Origin: Streptomyces lomondensis
Lineage (GTDB): Bacteria; Actinomycetota; Actinomycetes; Streptomycetales; Streptomycetaceae
Assembly (NCBI RefSeq): GCF_014651035.1
Contig: NZ_BMWC01000001.1
Span: forward strand, 558,001 to 622,000
DNA: 64,000 bases
Direction of reading: 5' to 3'
The notes below the pieces were generated by a model. The model was not told the DNA's origin and ran no database searches. It saw only the letters and a program-made list of their open reading frames with translations. Both the position numbers and the translations under genes were made by a program. Each line of letters opens with the position of its first letter. The stretch's first letter is position 1. This document shows positions 27,837 through 36,179 of the stretch, in pieces.

Positions 27837-27920
27837 TGCGATCTCCAGGAGCGTCGGGTCGGCCCAGGTCGGCCGTCCGGGTTAACGCGCGGCGACCTCC
27901 TGACGACACGCGCGTGTCCT

Positions 27921-28430
27921 GGGGGCGTGGGAGGGCGGCGGCTTGTGCGTGTCCGGGGGCCGGTGGAGCGGCGGTTCGCCGTGCGTTCGGGGGGCGCAGG
28001 GGCGGTGGCTCACGTGCGTTGCGTCGGGACCGCAGGGGGTGGCGGCTCACGCGCGGGTCTGCGCGCACGCTGGGGGCGCGGGAGGGGGCGCGGCTCGCGC
28101 CTGCCCACGGGCCGCAGGAGCGGCGGCTCATGTGCACGTCCGGGGGTCGCAGGGGGTGGCGGCTCATGTGCGCGTCCGGGGGCCGCAGGGGCGGCGGTTC
28201 GCCGTGCGTTCGGGGACGGAAGGGGGCAACGGCTCACGCGCAGGCCTACGCGCGCAGGGTTCGCCGGAGGGCGGGCCCAGCCTGCGCGCGTCACGGGTCG
28301 CAGGTGGGCGGTGGCTCGCGCCCGCCCAGGGCCGCAGGGCGCGGCAGCCCGTGCGTGTCGCCGGGACGGCCGAACCCAGGGCCGCACGGCGCGGCAGCCC
28401 GTGCGTGTCGCCGGGACGGCCGGAGGGCGG
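27921..28430. repeat. GC-rich minisatellite array upstream of proB
   Basis: The 713-base gap before proB is filled by degenerate tandem units of 35-36 bases, core cgcaggggcggcggctca. Unit starts at 27960, 27995, 28031 and at 28113, 28148, 28184 show the period. Two closely matching units lie side by side (28113-28183). The motif ggcggttcgccgtgcgttcg recurs at about 27969 and 28192. The array ends in a 50-base direct duplication (28331 and 28381, one mismatch over about 40 bases). Long open frames across it follow from the period being a multiple of three. I see no gene here. Confidence 0.8.
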
Positions 28431-28549
28431 CCGTCGTCCCGTGACGCGAGCCGTACTGTCCGTAGCGTGGACCGGGGCCGCGCGCCCTCCGGCCGTCCCG
28501 TAGATTGCCTGGTGAGCGACCGAATCGAAGTGAGGGGGCGGGCGGCGAC

Positions 28550-29677
28550 GTGGCAGGGGCAAGGCAGGCCGTGGGCGAGGCCCGCAGGATCGTCGTCAAG
28601 GTCGGGTCCTCCTCGCTGACCACCGCCTCCGGCGGCCTGGACGCGGACCGCGTGGACGCGCTGGTCGACGTGCTCGCCAAGGTCCGCAGCGGCGGGGAGC
28701 GCGAGATCGTCCTGGTCTCCTCCGGCGCCATCGCCGCGGGCCTCGCCCCGCTGGGCCTGCGCCGCCGCCCCAAGGACCTGGCCCGGCAGCAGGCCGCCGC
28801 CAGCGTCGGCCAGGGCCTGCTGGTCGCCCGCTACACCGCCTCCTTCGCCCGCTACGGCGTCCGCGTCGGCCAGGTGCTGCTGACCTCCGACGACATGAGC
28901 CGCCGCGCCCACCACCGCAACGCCTCCCGCACCCTGGACAAGCTGCTCGCGATGGGCGCCTTCCCGATCGTCAACGAGAACGACACCGTCGCCACGGACG
29001 AGATCCGCTTCGGCGACAACGACCGCCTCGCCGCCCTCGTCGCCCACCTCGTCCACGCCGACCTGCTGGTCCTCCTCTCCGACGTGGACGGCGTCTACGA
29101 CGGCGACCCGGGCAGGCCCGGCACCTCCCGCATCGCCGAGGTGCGCGACCCCTCCGACCTCGCCGGCGTCGAGATCGGCAGCGCGGGCAAGGCCGGCGTC
29201 GGTACCGGCGGCATGGTCACCAAGGTCGAGGCCGCCCGTATCGCGGCCGCCGCCGGCGTCCCCGTCGTCCTCACCAGCGCCATCCACGCGGCCGACGCCC
29301 TGACCGGCCAGGACACCGGCACCTACTTCCACCCCACCGGCAAGCGCTCCGCCGACCGCCTGCTCTGGCTCCAGCACGCCTCCACTCCGCAGGGCGCGCT
29401 CACCCTGGACGACGGCGCCGTGCAGGCCGTGGTGGACCGCCGCAAGTCCCTGCTGCCGGCCGGGATCGCCGCCGTCGAGGGCGACTTCAGCGCCGGCGAC
29501 CCCGTGGAGCTGCGCGACACCGAGGGGCACGCGGTGGCCCGCGGGCTCGTCAACTTCGACGCCAAGGAGATCCCCCGGCTGATCGGCCGCTCGACCCGCG
29601 AACTGGCCCGCGAACTCGGACCCGCGTACGAACGTGAGGTCGTACACAGGGACGACCTGGTGGTCCTGCACCCGTAA
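28550..29677 (+). CDS. proB: Glutamate 5-kinase
   Basis: A 375-residue kinase catalysing the first step of proline synthesis, glutamate to gamma-glutamyl phosphate. The amino-acid-kinase domain begins RRIVVKVGSSSLT and includes VSSGAIAAG and NENDTVATDE. A C-terminal PUA domain (about 285-370) is present as in the long form of the enzyme. GTG 28550 is chosen because GAGGGGG lies 11 bases upstream. The frame extends to a TTG at 28505, but TAGATT (28501-28506) there looks like the -10 element. proA lies downstream after one small gene. Confidence 0.95.
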   Translation: MAGARQAVGEARRIVVKVGSSSLTTASGGLDADRVDALVDVLAKVRSGGEREIVLVSSGAIAAGLAPLGLRRRPKDLARQQAAASVGQGLLVARYTASFARYGVRVGQVLLTSDDMSRRAHHRNASRTLDKLLAMGAFPIVNENDTVATDEIRFGDNDRLAALVAHLVHADLLVLLSDVDGVYDGDPGRPGTSRIAEVRDPSDLAGVEIGSAGKAGVGTGGMVTKVEAARIAAAAGVPVVLTSAIHAADALTGQDTGTYFHPTGKRSADRLLWLQHASTPQGALTLDDGAVQAVVDRRKSLLPAGIAAVEGDFSAGDPVELRDTEGHAVARGLVNFDAKEIPRLIGRSTRELARELGPAYEREVVHRDDLVVLHP

Positions 29678-29802
29678 TATGTCGAAACGTCCGTCCCCGG
29701 TGGTGGACGTTCCGCAAAACCGCCACGCGATCCCTTTCGGCCTGCTCAACTTTGTCCCAGGGAACTGTTCCGCAGCAGCGCCACTGAGCGAAGGAGGCCG
29801 TC

Positions 29803-30270
29803 GTGAGACGAGTGCGCCCTGGGACCGCGGGGTCCCGTGGTGGTGCCGGCTCCCGCGCGGCCGGCGAGGAGCGCGCCCTGAGCAGTGTGGCGGCCGGGGA
29901 CCGGTTCGAGGGCGAGGAACCCGCGGACACCCCGCGCCTGTGGCACGTCACCCTCAGCGTCTCCGGCCGGGAGGCCCCGCTCACAGAGGTCCGGCGCGCC
30001 CTGGAACAGCTCGCCCACGACCACCCCTTCCTCCTGACCAGCCGCTACGCGGTCGACCACGCGGAGATCCGCTACTGGGAGGAGGCCCGCGACCTGCACG
30101 ACGCGGCCGCCGTCGCCCTGCGCCTGTGGGGCGAGCACCGGCAGACCGCCGGGCTGCCGCCCTGGGAGATCGTCGGCCTGGAGGTCATCGACCGCGCGAC
30201 CTACCACCAGCGCATCGCCGAGGGATACGGGCCGCCGCCGGCGTCCCCGGTGGGAGTGCACCCCTTTTGA
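29803..30270 (+). CDS. Small conserved actinobacterial protein, unknown function
   Basis: A 155-residue soluble protein that I do not recognise functionally. The first 35 residues are basic and low-complexity. The remainder forms an alpha/beta fold: [32 protein letters not shown], then [25 protein letters not shown], ending with [16 protein letters not shown]. It sits between proB and proA. Its ribosome site AAGGAGG (29791-29797) is five bases from the GTG. A 7-bp hairpin (29686-29692 with 29705-29711) separates it from proB. Its position suggests co-expression with proline genes, but proA has its own promoter. Confidence 0.8.
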   Translation: MRRVRPGTAGSRGGAGSRAAGEERALSSVAAGDRFEGEEPADTPRLWHVTLSVSGREAPLTEVRRALEQLAHDHPFLLTSRYAVDHAEIRYWEEARDLHDAAAVALRLWGEHRQTAGLPPWEIVGLEVIDRATYHQRIAEGYGPPPASPVGVHPF

Positions 30271-30317
30271 CCCGGTCCGGCCCGTCTCGCGCGGTGTCTC
30301 GGGGTGTGGAACGAGCC

Positions 30318-30346
30318 GTGAACGGAGCCGCTCCGCGCACTACCCT
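30318..30346 (+). promoter_or_regulatory. Leaderless promoter of proA
   Basis: GTGAAC (30318-30323), a 17-base spacer and TACCCT (30341-30346) lie six bases before the proA ATG. There is no Shine-Dalgarno sequence. Confidence 0.6.
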
Positions 30347-30352
30347 TCCCTC

Positions 30353-31639
30353 ATGACCACGCTCTCTCCGTACGACTCCATGTCCCCGGTCACCGAGGCC
30401 GCCTACCGCGCCAAGGCCGCCGCCGCGAGCCTCGCGCCGCTGCCACGCGCCGAGAAGGACGACGCGCTGCTCGCCATCGCGGACGCACTGGAGGTCCGTA
30501 CGAGCGAGATCGTCGAGGCCAACGCCAAGGACGTCGCCAAAGCCCGCGAGGCCGGCATCAGCGACGGCATGATCGACCGGCTCACGCTCACCCCCGAGCG
30601 GGTCCGCGCCATCGCCTCCGACGTGCGCGACGTCGCCGCGCTGCCCGACCCGGTCGGCGAGGTCGTCCGCGGCTCCACGCTGCCCAACGGCATCGACCTG
30701 CGCCAGGTCCGCGTGCCGCTCGGCGTCGTCGGGATCATCTACGAGGGCCGGCCGAACGTCACCGTCGACGCCGCCGCCCTCTGCCTGAAGTCCGGCAACG
30801 CGGTCCTGCTGCGCGGCTCCTCCTCGGCGTACCAGTCGAACACCGCCCTCGTGCGCGTCCTGCGCGACGCCGTGGGCGGGGCCGGACTGCCCGCCGACGC
30901 CATCCAGCTCGTGCCCGGCGAGAGCCGTGACAGCGTGCGCGAGCTGATGCGCGCCCGCGGCCTGGTCGACGTCCTCATCCCGCGCGGCGGCGCCTCCCTG
31001 ATCAACACGGTCGTCCAGGAGTCCGTCGTCCCGGTCATCGAGACCGGCACCGGCAACTGCCACGTCTACGTCGACGCGCAGGCCGACCTCGACATGGCCG
31101 TCGAGATCCTGATCAACTCCAAGGCCCAGCGGGTCGGCGTCTGCAACGCCGCCGAGACCCTCCTGGTCCACCAGGACATCGCCGCCGAGTTCCTGCCCCG
31201 CGCCCTGGACGCCCTCGCGGAGGCCGGGGTCACCGTGCACGCCGACGAGCGCGTGCAGGCCTACGCCAAGGACTCCAGGGCCACCGTCGTCGAGGCGACG
31301 GCCGAGGACTGGGAGACGGAGTACCTGTCGTACGACATCGCCGCGGCCGTGGTGGACTCGCTGGACAAGGCCGTCGAGCACATCCGGCTGTGGACCTCCG
31401 GCCACACCGAGGCCATCGTGACGACCTCCCAGCAGGCCGCCCGCCGCTTCACCCAACTGGTCGACTCGACCACGGTCGCCGTCAACGCCTCCACCCGCTT
31501 CACCGACGGCGGCCAGTTCGGCTTCGGCGCCGAGATCGGCATCTCCACGCAGAAGCTGCACGCCCGCGGCCCGATGGGCCTGCCGGAGCTGACCAGCACG
31601 AAGTACATCGTCACCGGGGACGGCCACGTACGGCGCTGA
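30353..31639 (+). CDS. proA: Gamma-glutamyl phosphate reductase
   Basis: A 428-residue aldehyde-dehydrogenase-fold enzyme that reduces gamma-glutamyl phosphate with NADPH in proline synthesis. The catalytic cysteine is Cys264 in [30 protein letters not shown] and [10 protein letters not shown] are also diagnostic. ATG 30353 fits a leaderless transcript (TACCCT, then six bases, then ATG). ATG 30380 is an internal alternative, but the N-terminus is variable in the family. A GC-rich hairpin follows. Confidence 0.95.
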   Translation: MTTLSPYDSMSPVTEAAYRAKAAAASLAPLPRAEKDDALLAIADALEVRTSEIVEANAKDVAKAREAGISDGMIDRLTLTPERVRAIASDVRDVAALPDPVGEVVRGSTLPNGIDLRQVRVPLGVVGIIYEGRPNVTVDAAALCLKSGNAVLLRGSSSAYQSNTALVRVLRDAVGGAGLPADAIQLVPGESRDSVRELMRARGLVDVLIPRGGASLINTVVQESVVPVIETGTGNCHVYVDAQADLDMAVEILINSKAQRVGVCNAAETLLVHQDIAAEFLPRALDALAEAGVTVHADERVQAYAKDSRATVVEATAEDWETEYLSYDIAAAVVDSLDKAVEHIRLWTSGHTEAIVTTSQQAARRFTQLVDSTTVAVNASTRFTDGGQFGFGAEIGISTQKLHARGPMGLPELTSTKYIVTGDGHVRR

Positions 31640-31685
31640 GCCGCGTACGGCACCCGGCGCGCGGGCATGTGCCGGGCGGCGTACA

Positions 31686-31717
31686 CGCGCCCGGCAGGCG
31701 CGGGCCGGCCGGGCGCG
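31686..31717 (+). terminator. Hairpin after proA
   Basis: A perfect 10-bp stem (31686-31695 with 31708-31717) and 12-base loop, without a U-tract. Confidence 0.6.
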
Positions 31718-31773
31718 CTCCGTCCGGAACCCCGTGAAAGCCGTCTCAGCCGGCGGATGAATTTCCATACCGT

Positions 31774-31803
31774 CTGCCCAAAATGACCCCCCAGGTCTAC
31801 TCT
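31774..31803 (+). promoter_or_regulatory. Leaderless promoter of first SVVFDE-motif gene
   Basis: CTGCCC (31774-31779), an 18-base spacer and TACTCT (31798-31803) lie six bases before GTG 31810. Confidence 0.55.
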
Positions 31804-31809
31804 GGATCC

Positions 31810-32385
31810 GTGCCGGAGGACGTGGGGGGCACGCCGTTTCCGGACGGCCGGGAGCCCGACGACGACCACGACCGCGGGGTGTCGGACGAAGAGTTCGCCT
31901 CCGTGGTCTTCGACGAGGCCTTCGTACGCGCGGCCGTGGTGCACGAGCCGACCGCCGTGGAGCGCCTCCTGGCCGCCGCCCAGGCGAGAGCCGAGGCCTC
32001 CGAGGCGGAGGCGCGCCGCGCCCACACCACAGGCGAGCGGTACGACGACGGGTACGACCCGGACGACCACCGCGCATTCGGCCATGATCCCGACCTCGAC
32101 GAGCTGGACGACTCCGACCTCCTGGAGGACCCGTACGGCGGTACGGGGCCGTACTCCAAACCGGTCCGCTGGCACCGCCCCGTCGCCTGGCTGCTCGCCC
32201 TCGTGATGGGCATCGGCATGGTCGCGCTGGCGTTCACGGCGGTCTACCGGGGCGCGTCCTCCCACCGCGAGGAACCCGTGCCGCCGCCCGCCACGACCGG
32301 GCTGGAACAGGGCAGCGGGGCCACCCCCTCCGCGTCCGCCGACTACTCCCAGCCGGCCGTCTCGGTGATCCCCCGCAACCCCTGA
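31810..32385 (+). CDS. Single-pass membrane protein with SVVFDE motif
   Basis: A 191-residue protein without a known domain. The N-terminal cytoplasmic part is acidic and contains FASVVFDEAFVRAA followed by EPTAVERLLAAA. One membrane helix (about 120-142) and a short external Ser/Pro-rich tail follow. The next gene encodes a protein with a nearly identical cytoplasmic motif, so these are partial paralogues or docking partners. GTG 31810 is chosen because TACTCT lies exactly six bases upstream; an ATG at 31783 is possible but would overlap the promoter. Streptomyces work has linked proteins from this neighbourhood to the Mre/spore-wall complex, but I cannot map that result to this gene with certainty. 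Confidence 0.75.
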   Translation: MPEDVGGTPFPDGREPDDDHDRGVSDEEFASVVFDEAFVRAAVVHEPTAVERLLAAAQARAEASEAEARRAHTTGERYDDGYDPDDHRAFGHDPDLDELDDSDLLEDPYGGTGPYSKPVRWHRPVAWLLALVMGIGMVALAFTAVYRGASSHREEPVPPPATTGLEQGSGATPSASADYSQPAVSVIPRNP

Positions 32386-32440
32386 CCGGAACCCGCCCGT
32401 CTTGGTGAGAACCTGTCAGAACTTCTGGCGCAGCTGGGCG

Positions 32441-32468
32441 TTTACCCGAGCTTCCGGCGACCTACCCT
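32441..32468 (+). promoter_or_regulatory. Leaderless promoter of second SVVFDE-motif gene
   Basis: TTTACC (32441-32446), a 16-base spacer and TACCCT (32463-32468) lie six bases before ATG 32475. Confidence 0.55.
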
Positions 32469-32474
32469 GAAGAT

Positions 32475-33545
32475 ATGGGCGGGCCTGGAGACCCACCGGA
32501 GGGGACACCCGAGGGCGCTCCCGGAGGTGGCGAGGACGAGTACCGATCCGTCGTCTTCGACGAGTCGTTCGTCCGTGCTGCCCGCCTTCAGGAGTTCTCC
32601 GCCCAGGAGCGCATCGCCGACCACGCGCCCGCCGTGCGCCGCCGCCCGCCCCTGCGCCGGGGCCTGTCCCGGCAGGCACTGGTCCTGGTCCTGCTGATCG
32701 CCATCGCCTTCGGCACCGCGATCTACATGGGGGTACGGCACCCCTACCAGGCCCCCACCGCCTCGGAGCCCGTCGAGCCCCTGCGGATGACCGTCATCCC
32801 GCTCGCCCCCGAGGGAAAGGTGCCCGGCACGGCCGACCCGGCGTACCTGTACGAGCACAGCCCCGCCGCGCAGTTCAAGAGCGGCGCGGAGGGGGTGCCG
32901 CTGCCCGCCTCGCGACGCACCGCGCACTTCTCCGACAGCCAGGTCGTGACCGCCCTGACCACCGCCAAGGACTACATCGTCCGGTCCGCCCTCGACCCCG
33001 ATGTGCTCACGGGCCGTGAGGTCCGGGCCGTCCGCGTCCTGCTCGACCCGGACCAGCTGGACCAGTTCGACCAGAGCTTCTCCCGCCCCACCGCGGACGG
33101 ACGCCACGCGCCCACCGGCTGGCTCGTCCGCTTCGACCCCGCCCGGGCCGAGCTGGCCGACCGCAGGATCCGCGTGCAGGGCACGCTCCAGGCCGCCGAG
33201 GCCGACTCGTCCACGCTCGAGGTCACCGCGGACCACACGTTCGTGTACGCGCTGCGGCCGGCCGGGGCCGGTGACAAGGCCGAGGTCTCCCTGTTCACCG
33301 TCCGGCGCGAGCTGCACTTCCGCTTCGACCGCGACGATCTGCGCCTGCACCAGGCCCAGCTCGTCGTCTCCTACGTCCAGGCCGGCCCGCTGTCCTGCGC
33401 CGAGGACTCCACGAACCACCTCCGCCCCCTGCTCGCCGGGCAGACGGCCAAGGAAGGCGGCCCCGCGGGCACGGACCCCTACGCCACGGGCAGCGCCACG
33501 GCCCTGTGCGGCTCCCTGGCGACGAGCGCGCAGCCGAAGGTGTGA
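32475..33545 (+). CDS. Single-pass membrane protein with SVVFDE motif and large external domain
   Basis: A 356-residue protein. The cytoplasmic N-terminus (1-65) contains YRSVVFDESFVRAA and AQERIADHA, matching the upstream neighbour. A membrane helix (about 72-90) follows. The external domain (about 100-350) has mixed alpha/beta sequence, including a repeated DQLDQFDQ segment and SCAEDSTNHLRP near the end. I recognise no catalytic motif. ATG 32475 fits a leaderless transcript. Inference: it may belong to a cell-wall assembly complex through the shared cytoplasmic motif. The C-terminus overlaps a bidirectional hairpin with the convergent protease gene. Confidence 0.78.
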   Translation: MGGPGDPPEGTPEGAPGGGEDEYRSVVFDESFVRAARLQEFSAQERIADHAPAVRRRPPLRRGLSRQALVLVLLIAIAFGTAIYMGVRHPYQAPTASEPVEPLRMTVIPLAPEGKVPGTADPAYLYEHSPAAQFKSGAEGVPLPASRRTAHFSDSQVVTALTTAKDYIVRSALDPDVLTGREVRAVRVLLDPDQLDQFDQSFSRPTADGRHAPTGWLVRFDPARAELADRRIRVQGTLQAAEADSSTLEVTADHTFVYALRPAGAGDKAEVSLFTVRRELHFRFDRDDLRLHQAQLVVSYVQAGPLSCAEDSTNHLRPLLAGQTAKEGGPAGTDPYATGSATALCGSLATSAQPKV

Positions 33546-33586
33546 GGCGGGCCTTCGGCGGCCCTGCGGGCCGGCGGGTGCCTCAC
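33542..33586. terminator. Branched hairpin between convergent genes
   Basis: An outer 7-bp stem (33542-33548 with 33580-33586) encloses an inner GC-rich stem-loop. It overlaps both stop codons. Confidence 0.6.
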
Positions 33587-34716
33587 CTGTCGTCGCGCGG
33601 CGGCTGGTCCTCCCCCGGAGAGTCCGACGCGTCCGGCGAGCCCGGCGTCCCCGGGTCCCGGGGCGGCTTCTGAGCCGGGCTCGTGAAGCCTTCGAAGCCG
33701 CGGCGGACCCGGTCGCCCAGGTCGCCGGCGCCGCCGGCCAGGTCCGTGACCAGCTTCATCAGCGGGTCCTTGGAGCTCTTCACATGCGTGGTGTAGTGGT
33801 TCGCCGACTCCCGCCAGGAGTCCCGGACCGAGGTGTCCTGGTCCTCGTCGCGCCGCGGGTAGTGGCCGTCCATGATCCGCTGGTAGTCCCGCGACTCGGC
33901 CCACTTCTTCAGCTCGGCCGCCCGCACCGTGGTGAAGGGGTGGGAGCGGGGCAGCACGTTCAGGATCTTGAGCACGGAGTCGCGCAGGTCGCCGCCCGCC
34001 TCGTACTCCTCGGCCTGGGCGAGGAACGCGTCCACGTTCATCTCGTGCAGGTGGTTGCCGCCCGCGATCTTCATCAGGCCGCGCATGGACGCCTGGAGGT
34101 CCTGGCCCACCAGCAGCCCCGCCCGGTCCGCGGACAGCTCCGACTTGCGGAACCACTCGCGCAGGCCGGTCACGATCGCCATGATCGCGAGGTTGCCCAG
34201 CGGGATCCAGGCGACCCGGACGGCGAGGCTGGTCAGGAACAGCAGGATGGTCCGGTAGACGGAGTGCCCGGACAGCGCGTGCCCCACCTCGTGGCCGACG
34301 ACCGCCCGCATCTCCTCCTCGTCGAGCAGCTCGACGAGCCCGGTCGTGACGACGATGATCGGCTCGTCCAGGCCGATGCACATCGCGTTCGGCTGCGGGT
34401 CCTGGTTGACGTACATCGGCGGGACCTTCTCCAGGTCCAGGATGTAGCAGGCGTCGCGCAGCATCACGTTCAGATGCGAGAACTGCTGGTCCGACACCCG
34501 CACCGAGTCGGACAGGAACAGCAGCCGCAGACTGCGCTCGGGGAGCAGGCCGCTGAGCGCCTTGAACACCGTGTCGAAACCGCTCAGCTTGCGCAGCGCC
34601 ACCAGGGCGGAGCGGTCGGCCGGGTGCTCGTACGTACGCGAGGAGATCCCGGGGAAGCGCCTGCGCTGCCTGCTGGGCACGTGCTCGTGCCCGTTGTGCT
34701 CGTGGCCGTCGGACAT
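33583..34716 (-). CDS. M48-family zinc metallopeptidase
   Basis: A 377-residue HtpX-like protease. The zinc site HEVGH is His142-Glu143-His146, followed by hydrophobic segments (about 155-190) that probably embed in the membrane. The third ligand fits the SELSADRAGLL element. The N-terminus is His-rich (DGHEHNGHEH), and the C-terminal tail is Pro/Asp-rich and disordered. ATG 34716 is preferred because GGGGGAAG lies immediately upstream; ATG 34728 would overlap that site. Known relatives degrade misfolded membrane proteins. The substrate here is unknown. Confidence 0.88.
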   Translation of the reverse strand: MSDGHEHNGHEHVPSRQRRRFPGISSRTYEHPADRSALVALRKLSGFDTVFKALSGLLPERSLRLLFLSDSVRVSDQQFSHLNVMLRDACYILDLEKVPPMYVNQDPQPNAMCIGLDEPIIVVTTGLVELLDEEEMRAVVGHEVGHALSGHSVYRTILLFLTSLAVRVAWIPLGNLAIMAIVTGLREWFRKSELSADRAGLLVGQDLQASMRGLMKIAGGNHLHEMNVDAFLAQAEEYEAGGDLRDSVLKILNVLPRSHPFTTVRAAELKKWAESRDYQRIMDGHYPRRDEDQDTSVRDSWRESANHYTTHVKSSKDPLMKLVTDLAGGAGDLGDRVRRGFEGFTSPAQKPPRDPGTPGSPDASDSPGEDQPPRDDR

Positions 34717-34839
34717 GTCTTCCCCCATGCGTCTGTGTGACCTTTGCGGCCCCTTGTGCGGCCCTTTGCTTCCCCGAGGCTGAGCCCAGCCTAGGCGGAG
34801 TTACGGTGGTCGGGCAGTACAGCGAAGGGAACCACCGCC

Positions 34840-35001
34840 ATGCAGCACCACCCCGCAGCCGCCTGGCTCGCCGAGGCCGCCGGCGCCGCCGACCGGCAAG
34901 GGGGGCCGGGGATCCTCCGGATCGTGCTCCTCGTGATGATCGTGGGCTGTGCGCTGACCGCGTGGTTCCTGCTGCGCGGCTACAGACGGAAGGACGACTG
35001 A
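34840..35001 (+). CDS. Small single-pass membrane protein (53 aa)
   Basis: A short gene with the ribosome site GAAGGGA nine bases before ATG 34840. The product has an Ala-rich amphipathic N-terminus, one membrane helix (ILRIVLLVMIVGCALTAWFL) and a basic C-terminus RGYRRKDD. I do not recognise a family. Codon usage is typical Streptomyces coding sequence and the initiation signal is good, so I consider it real. It lies next to a second small membrane protein gene. Confidence 0.65.
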   Translation: MQHHPAAAWLAEAAGAADRQGGPGILRIVLLVMIVGCALTAWFLLRGYRRKDD

Positions 35002-35166
35002 GGCGACGCGAAGGTTCCCCGCCGGGCCCCGGGACCGGGTCCGGCGGCAGGGCGCGCGGCCCGGCGGGGCGGGAAACAGGCGGAGTCGGGGTGATCGCGC
35101 GAGGGGCGCCCGCTTACGATGAGCCGACGTCTTTAACCCGCCCACACGCGATAGGTCCTGCCGAAG

Positions 35167-35334
35167 ATGAGCTTCCACAGCACCGCTGCCCAGTTGGTCA
35201 CCACCCTCGCCGCCGAGGGCGAGGAGCACGGCGGAAACCACGAGAGTCTCAGCCCCTACCTCACCGGTGGCGCCGCCCTCTTCATCCTGCTGCTCCTGCT
35301 GTGGATCACCACCCGCTTCAACCGCGACCGCTGA
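35167..35334 (+). CDS. Small single-pass membrane protein (55 aa)
   Basis: A short gene starting at ATG 35167 just after GAAG. The product has an acidic/His stretch ([19 protein letters not shown]), one strong membrane helix ([14 protein letters not shown]) and a basic end RFNRDR. Topology suggests N-out or a signal anchor. A -10-like ATAGGT (35151-35156) lies ten bases before the ATG. No function can be assigned. It lies just ahead of nadD, as in other streptomycetes by my recollection. Confidence 0.65.
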   Translation: MSFHSTAAQLVTTLAAEGEEHGGNHESLSPYLTGGAALFILLLLLWITTRFNRDR

Positions 35335-35419
35335 GCCCGGCAGGGCGCCCCGGGCGGGGTGCCCCGAGGACCACGGGGGCGGCCGGAGCCCTCAGGCAGG
35401 GCCGGTAGGGTCTGCACGC

Positions 35420-36163
35420 ATGGGAGAGCAGGACATGCCTACCGGTCCGGTGCACGAGACGCCGCACGACCCGGCACCGGACACGGCGAGCGGCACCGAG
35501 CGACACTCGGAGCCCCGCCGTGCCGCCGCGGCGCCCCGCCAGATCGACGGCCCCGGAAAGAGCCCCGCGCAGCCGGGCAAGCGCCGCCTCGGCGTCATGG
35601 GCGGCACCTTCGACCCGATCCACCACGGGCACCTGGTGGCGGCCAGCGAGGTCGCCGCGGCGTTCCACCTCGACGAGGTGGTCTTCGTCCCGACCGGCCA
35701 GCCCTGGCAGAAGAGCCACCGCAGCGTCTCCCCGGCCGAGGACCGCTACCTGATGACGGTCATCGCGACCGCCGAGAACCCGCAGTTCTCCGTGAGCCGC
35801 ATCGACATCGACCGCGGCGGCCCCACCTACACCGTGGACACCCTGCGCGACCTGCGCGCGCTCAACCCCGACACGGACCTCTTCTTCATCACCGGCGCAG
35901 ACGCGCTCGGCCAGATCCTCACCTGGCGGGACAGCGAGGAACTGTTCTCCCTCGCGCACTTCATCGGGGTCACCCGGCCGGGCCACCACCTGAACGACCC
36001 AGGACTCCCCGAGGGCGGCGTCTCGCTCGTAGAGGTCCCCGCCCTCGCCATCTCCTCCACGGACTGCCGTGCGAGAGTCGCCAAGGGCGACCCCATCTGG
36101 TACCTGGTGCCCGACGGAGTCGTGCGCTATATCGACAAGCGCGAGCTGTACCGCGGCGAGTGA
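35420..36163 (+). CDS. nadD: Nicotinate-nucleotide adenylyltransferase
   Basis: A 247-residue enzyme making nicotinate adenine dinucleotide in NAD synthesis. The nucleotidyltransferase motif [11 protein letters not shown] lies near residues 60-70 and the [10 protein letters not shown] motif near 213-222. The first 55 residues are a low-complexity extension not present in most NadD proteins, so the true start could be further in. ATG 35420 fits TAGGGT (35406-35411) eight bases upstream. It is followed 16 bases later by the LCP-family gene, likely co-transcribed. Confidence 0.93.
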   Translation: MGEQDMPTGPVHETPHDPAPDTASGTERHSEPRRAAAAPRQIDGPGKSPAQPGKRRLGVMGGTFDPIHHGHLVAASEVAAAFHLDEVVFVPTGQPWQKSHRSVSPAEDRYLMTVIATAENPQFSVSRIDIDRGGPTYTVDTLRDLRALNPDTDLFFITGADALGQILTWRDSEELFSLAHFIGVTRPGHHLNDPGLPEGGVSLVEVPALAISSTDCRARVAKGDPIWYLVPDGVVRYIDKRELYRGE

Positions 36164-36179
36164 GCCGAGAGGGGCACCG

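Noticed and set aside
27921..28430. CRISPR array
   Set aside because: Units are contiguous and degenerate, with no unique spacers of regular length and no cas genes nearby.
28505..28549. TTG start for proB at 28505
   Set aside because: TAGATT at 28501-28506 looks like a -10 element, there is no ribosome site, and GTG 28550 has GAGGGGG at a suitable distance and begins at the conserved protein.
25881..28619. A 912-codon plus-strand open frame across the second transferase gene and the minisatellite
   Set aside because: It runs antisense to a clear transferase gene and through a repeat array whose 36-base period avoids stops; no protein features are present.
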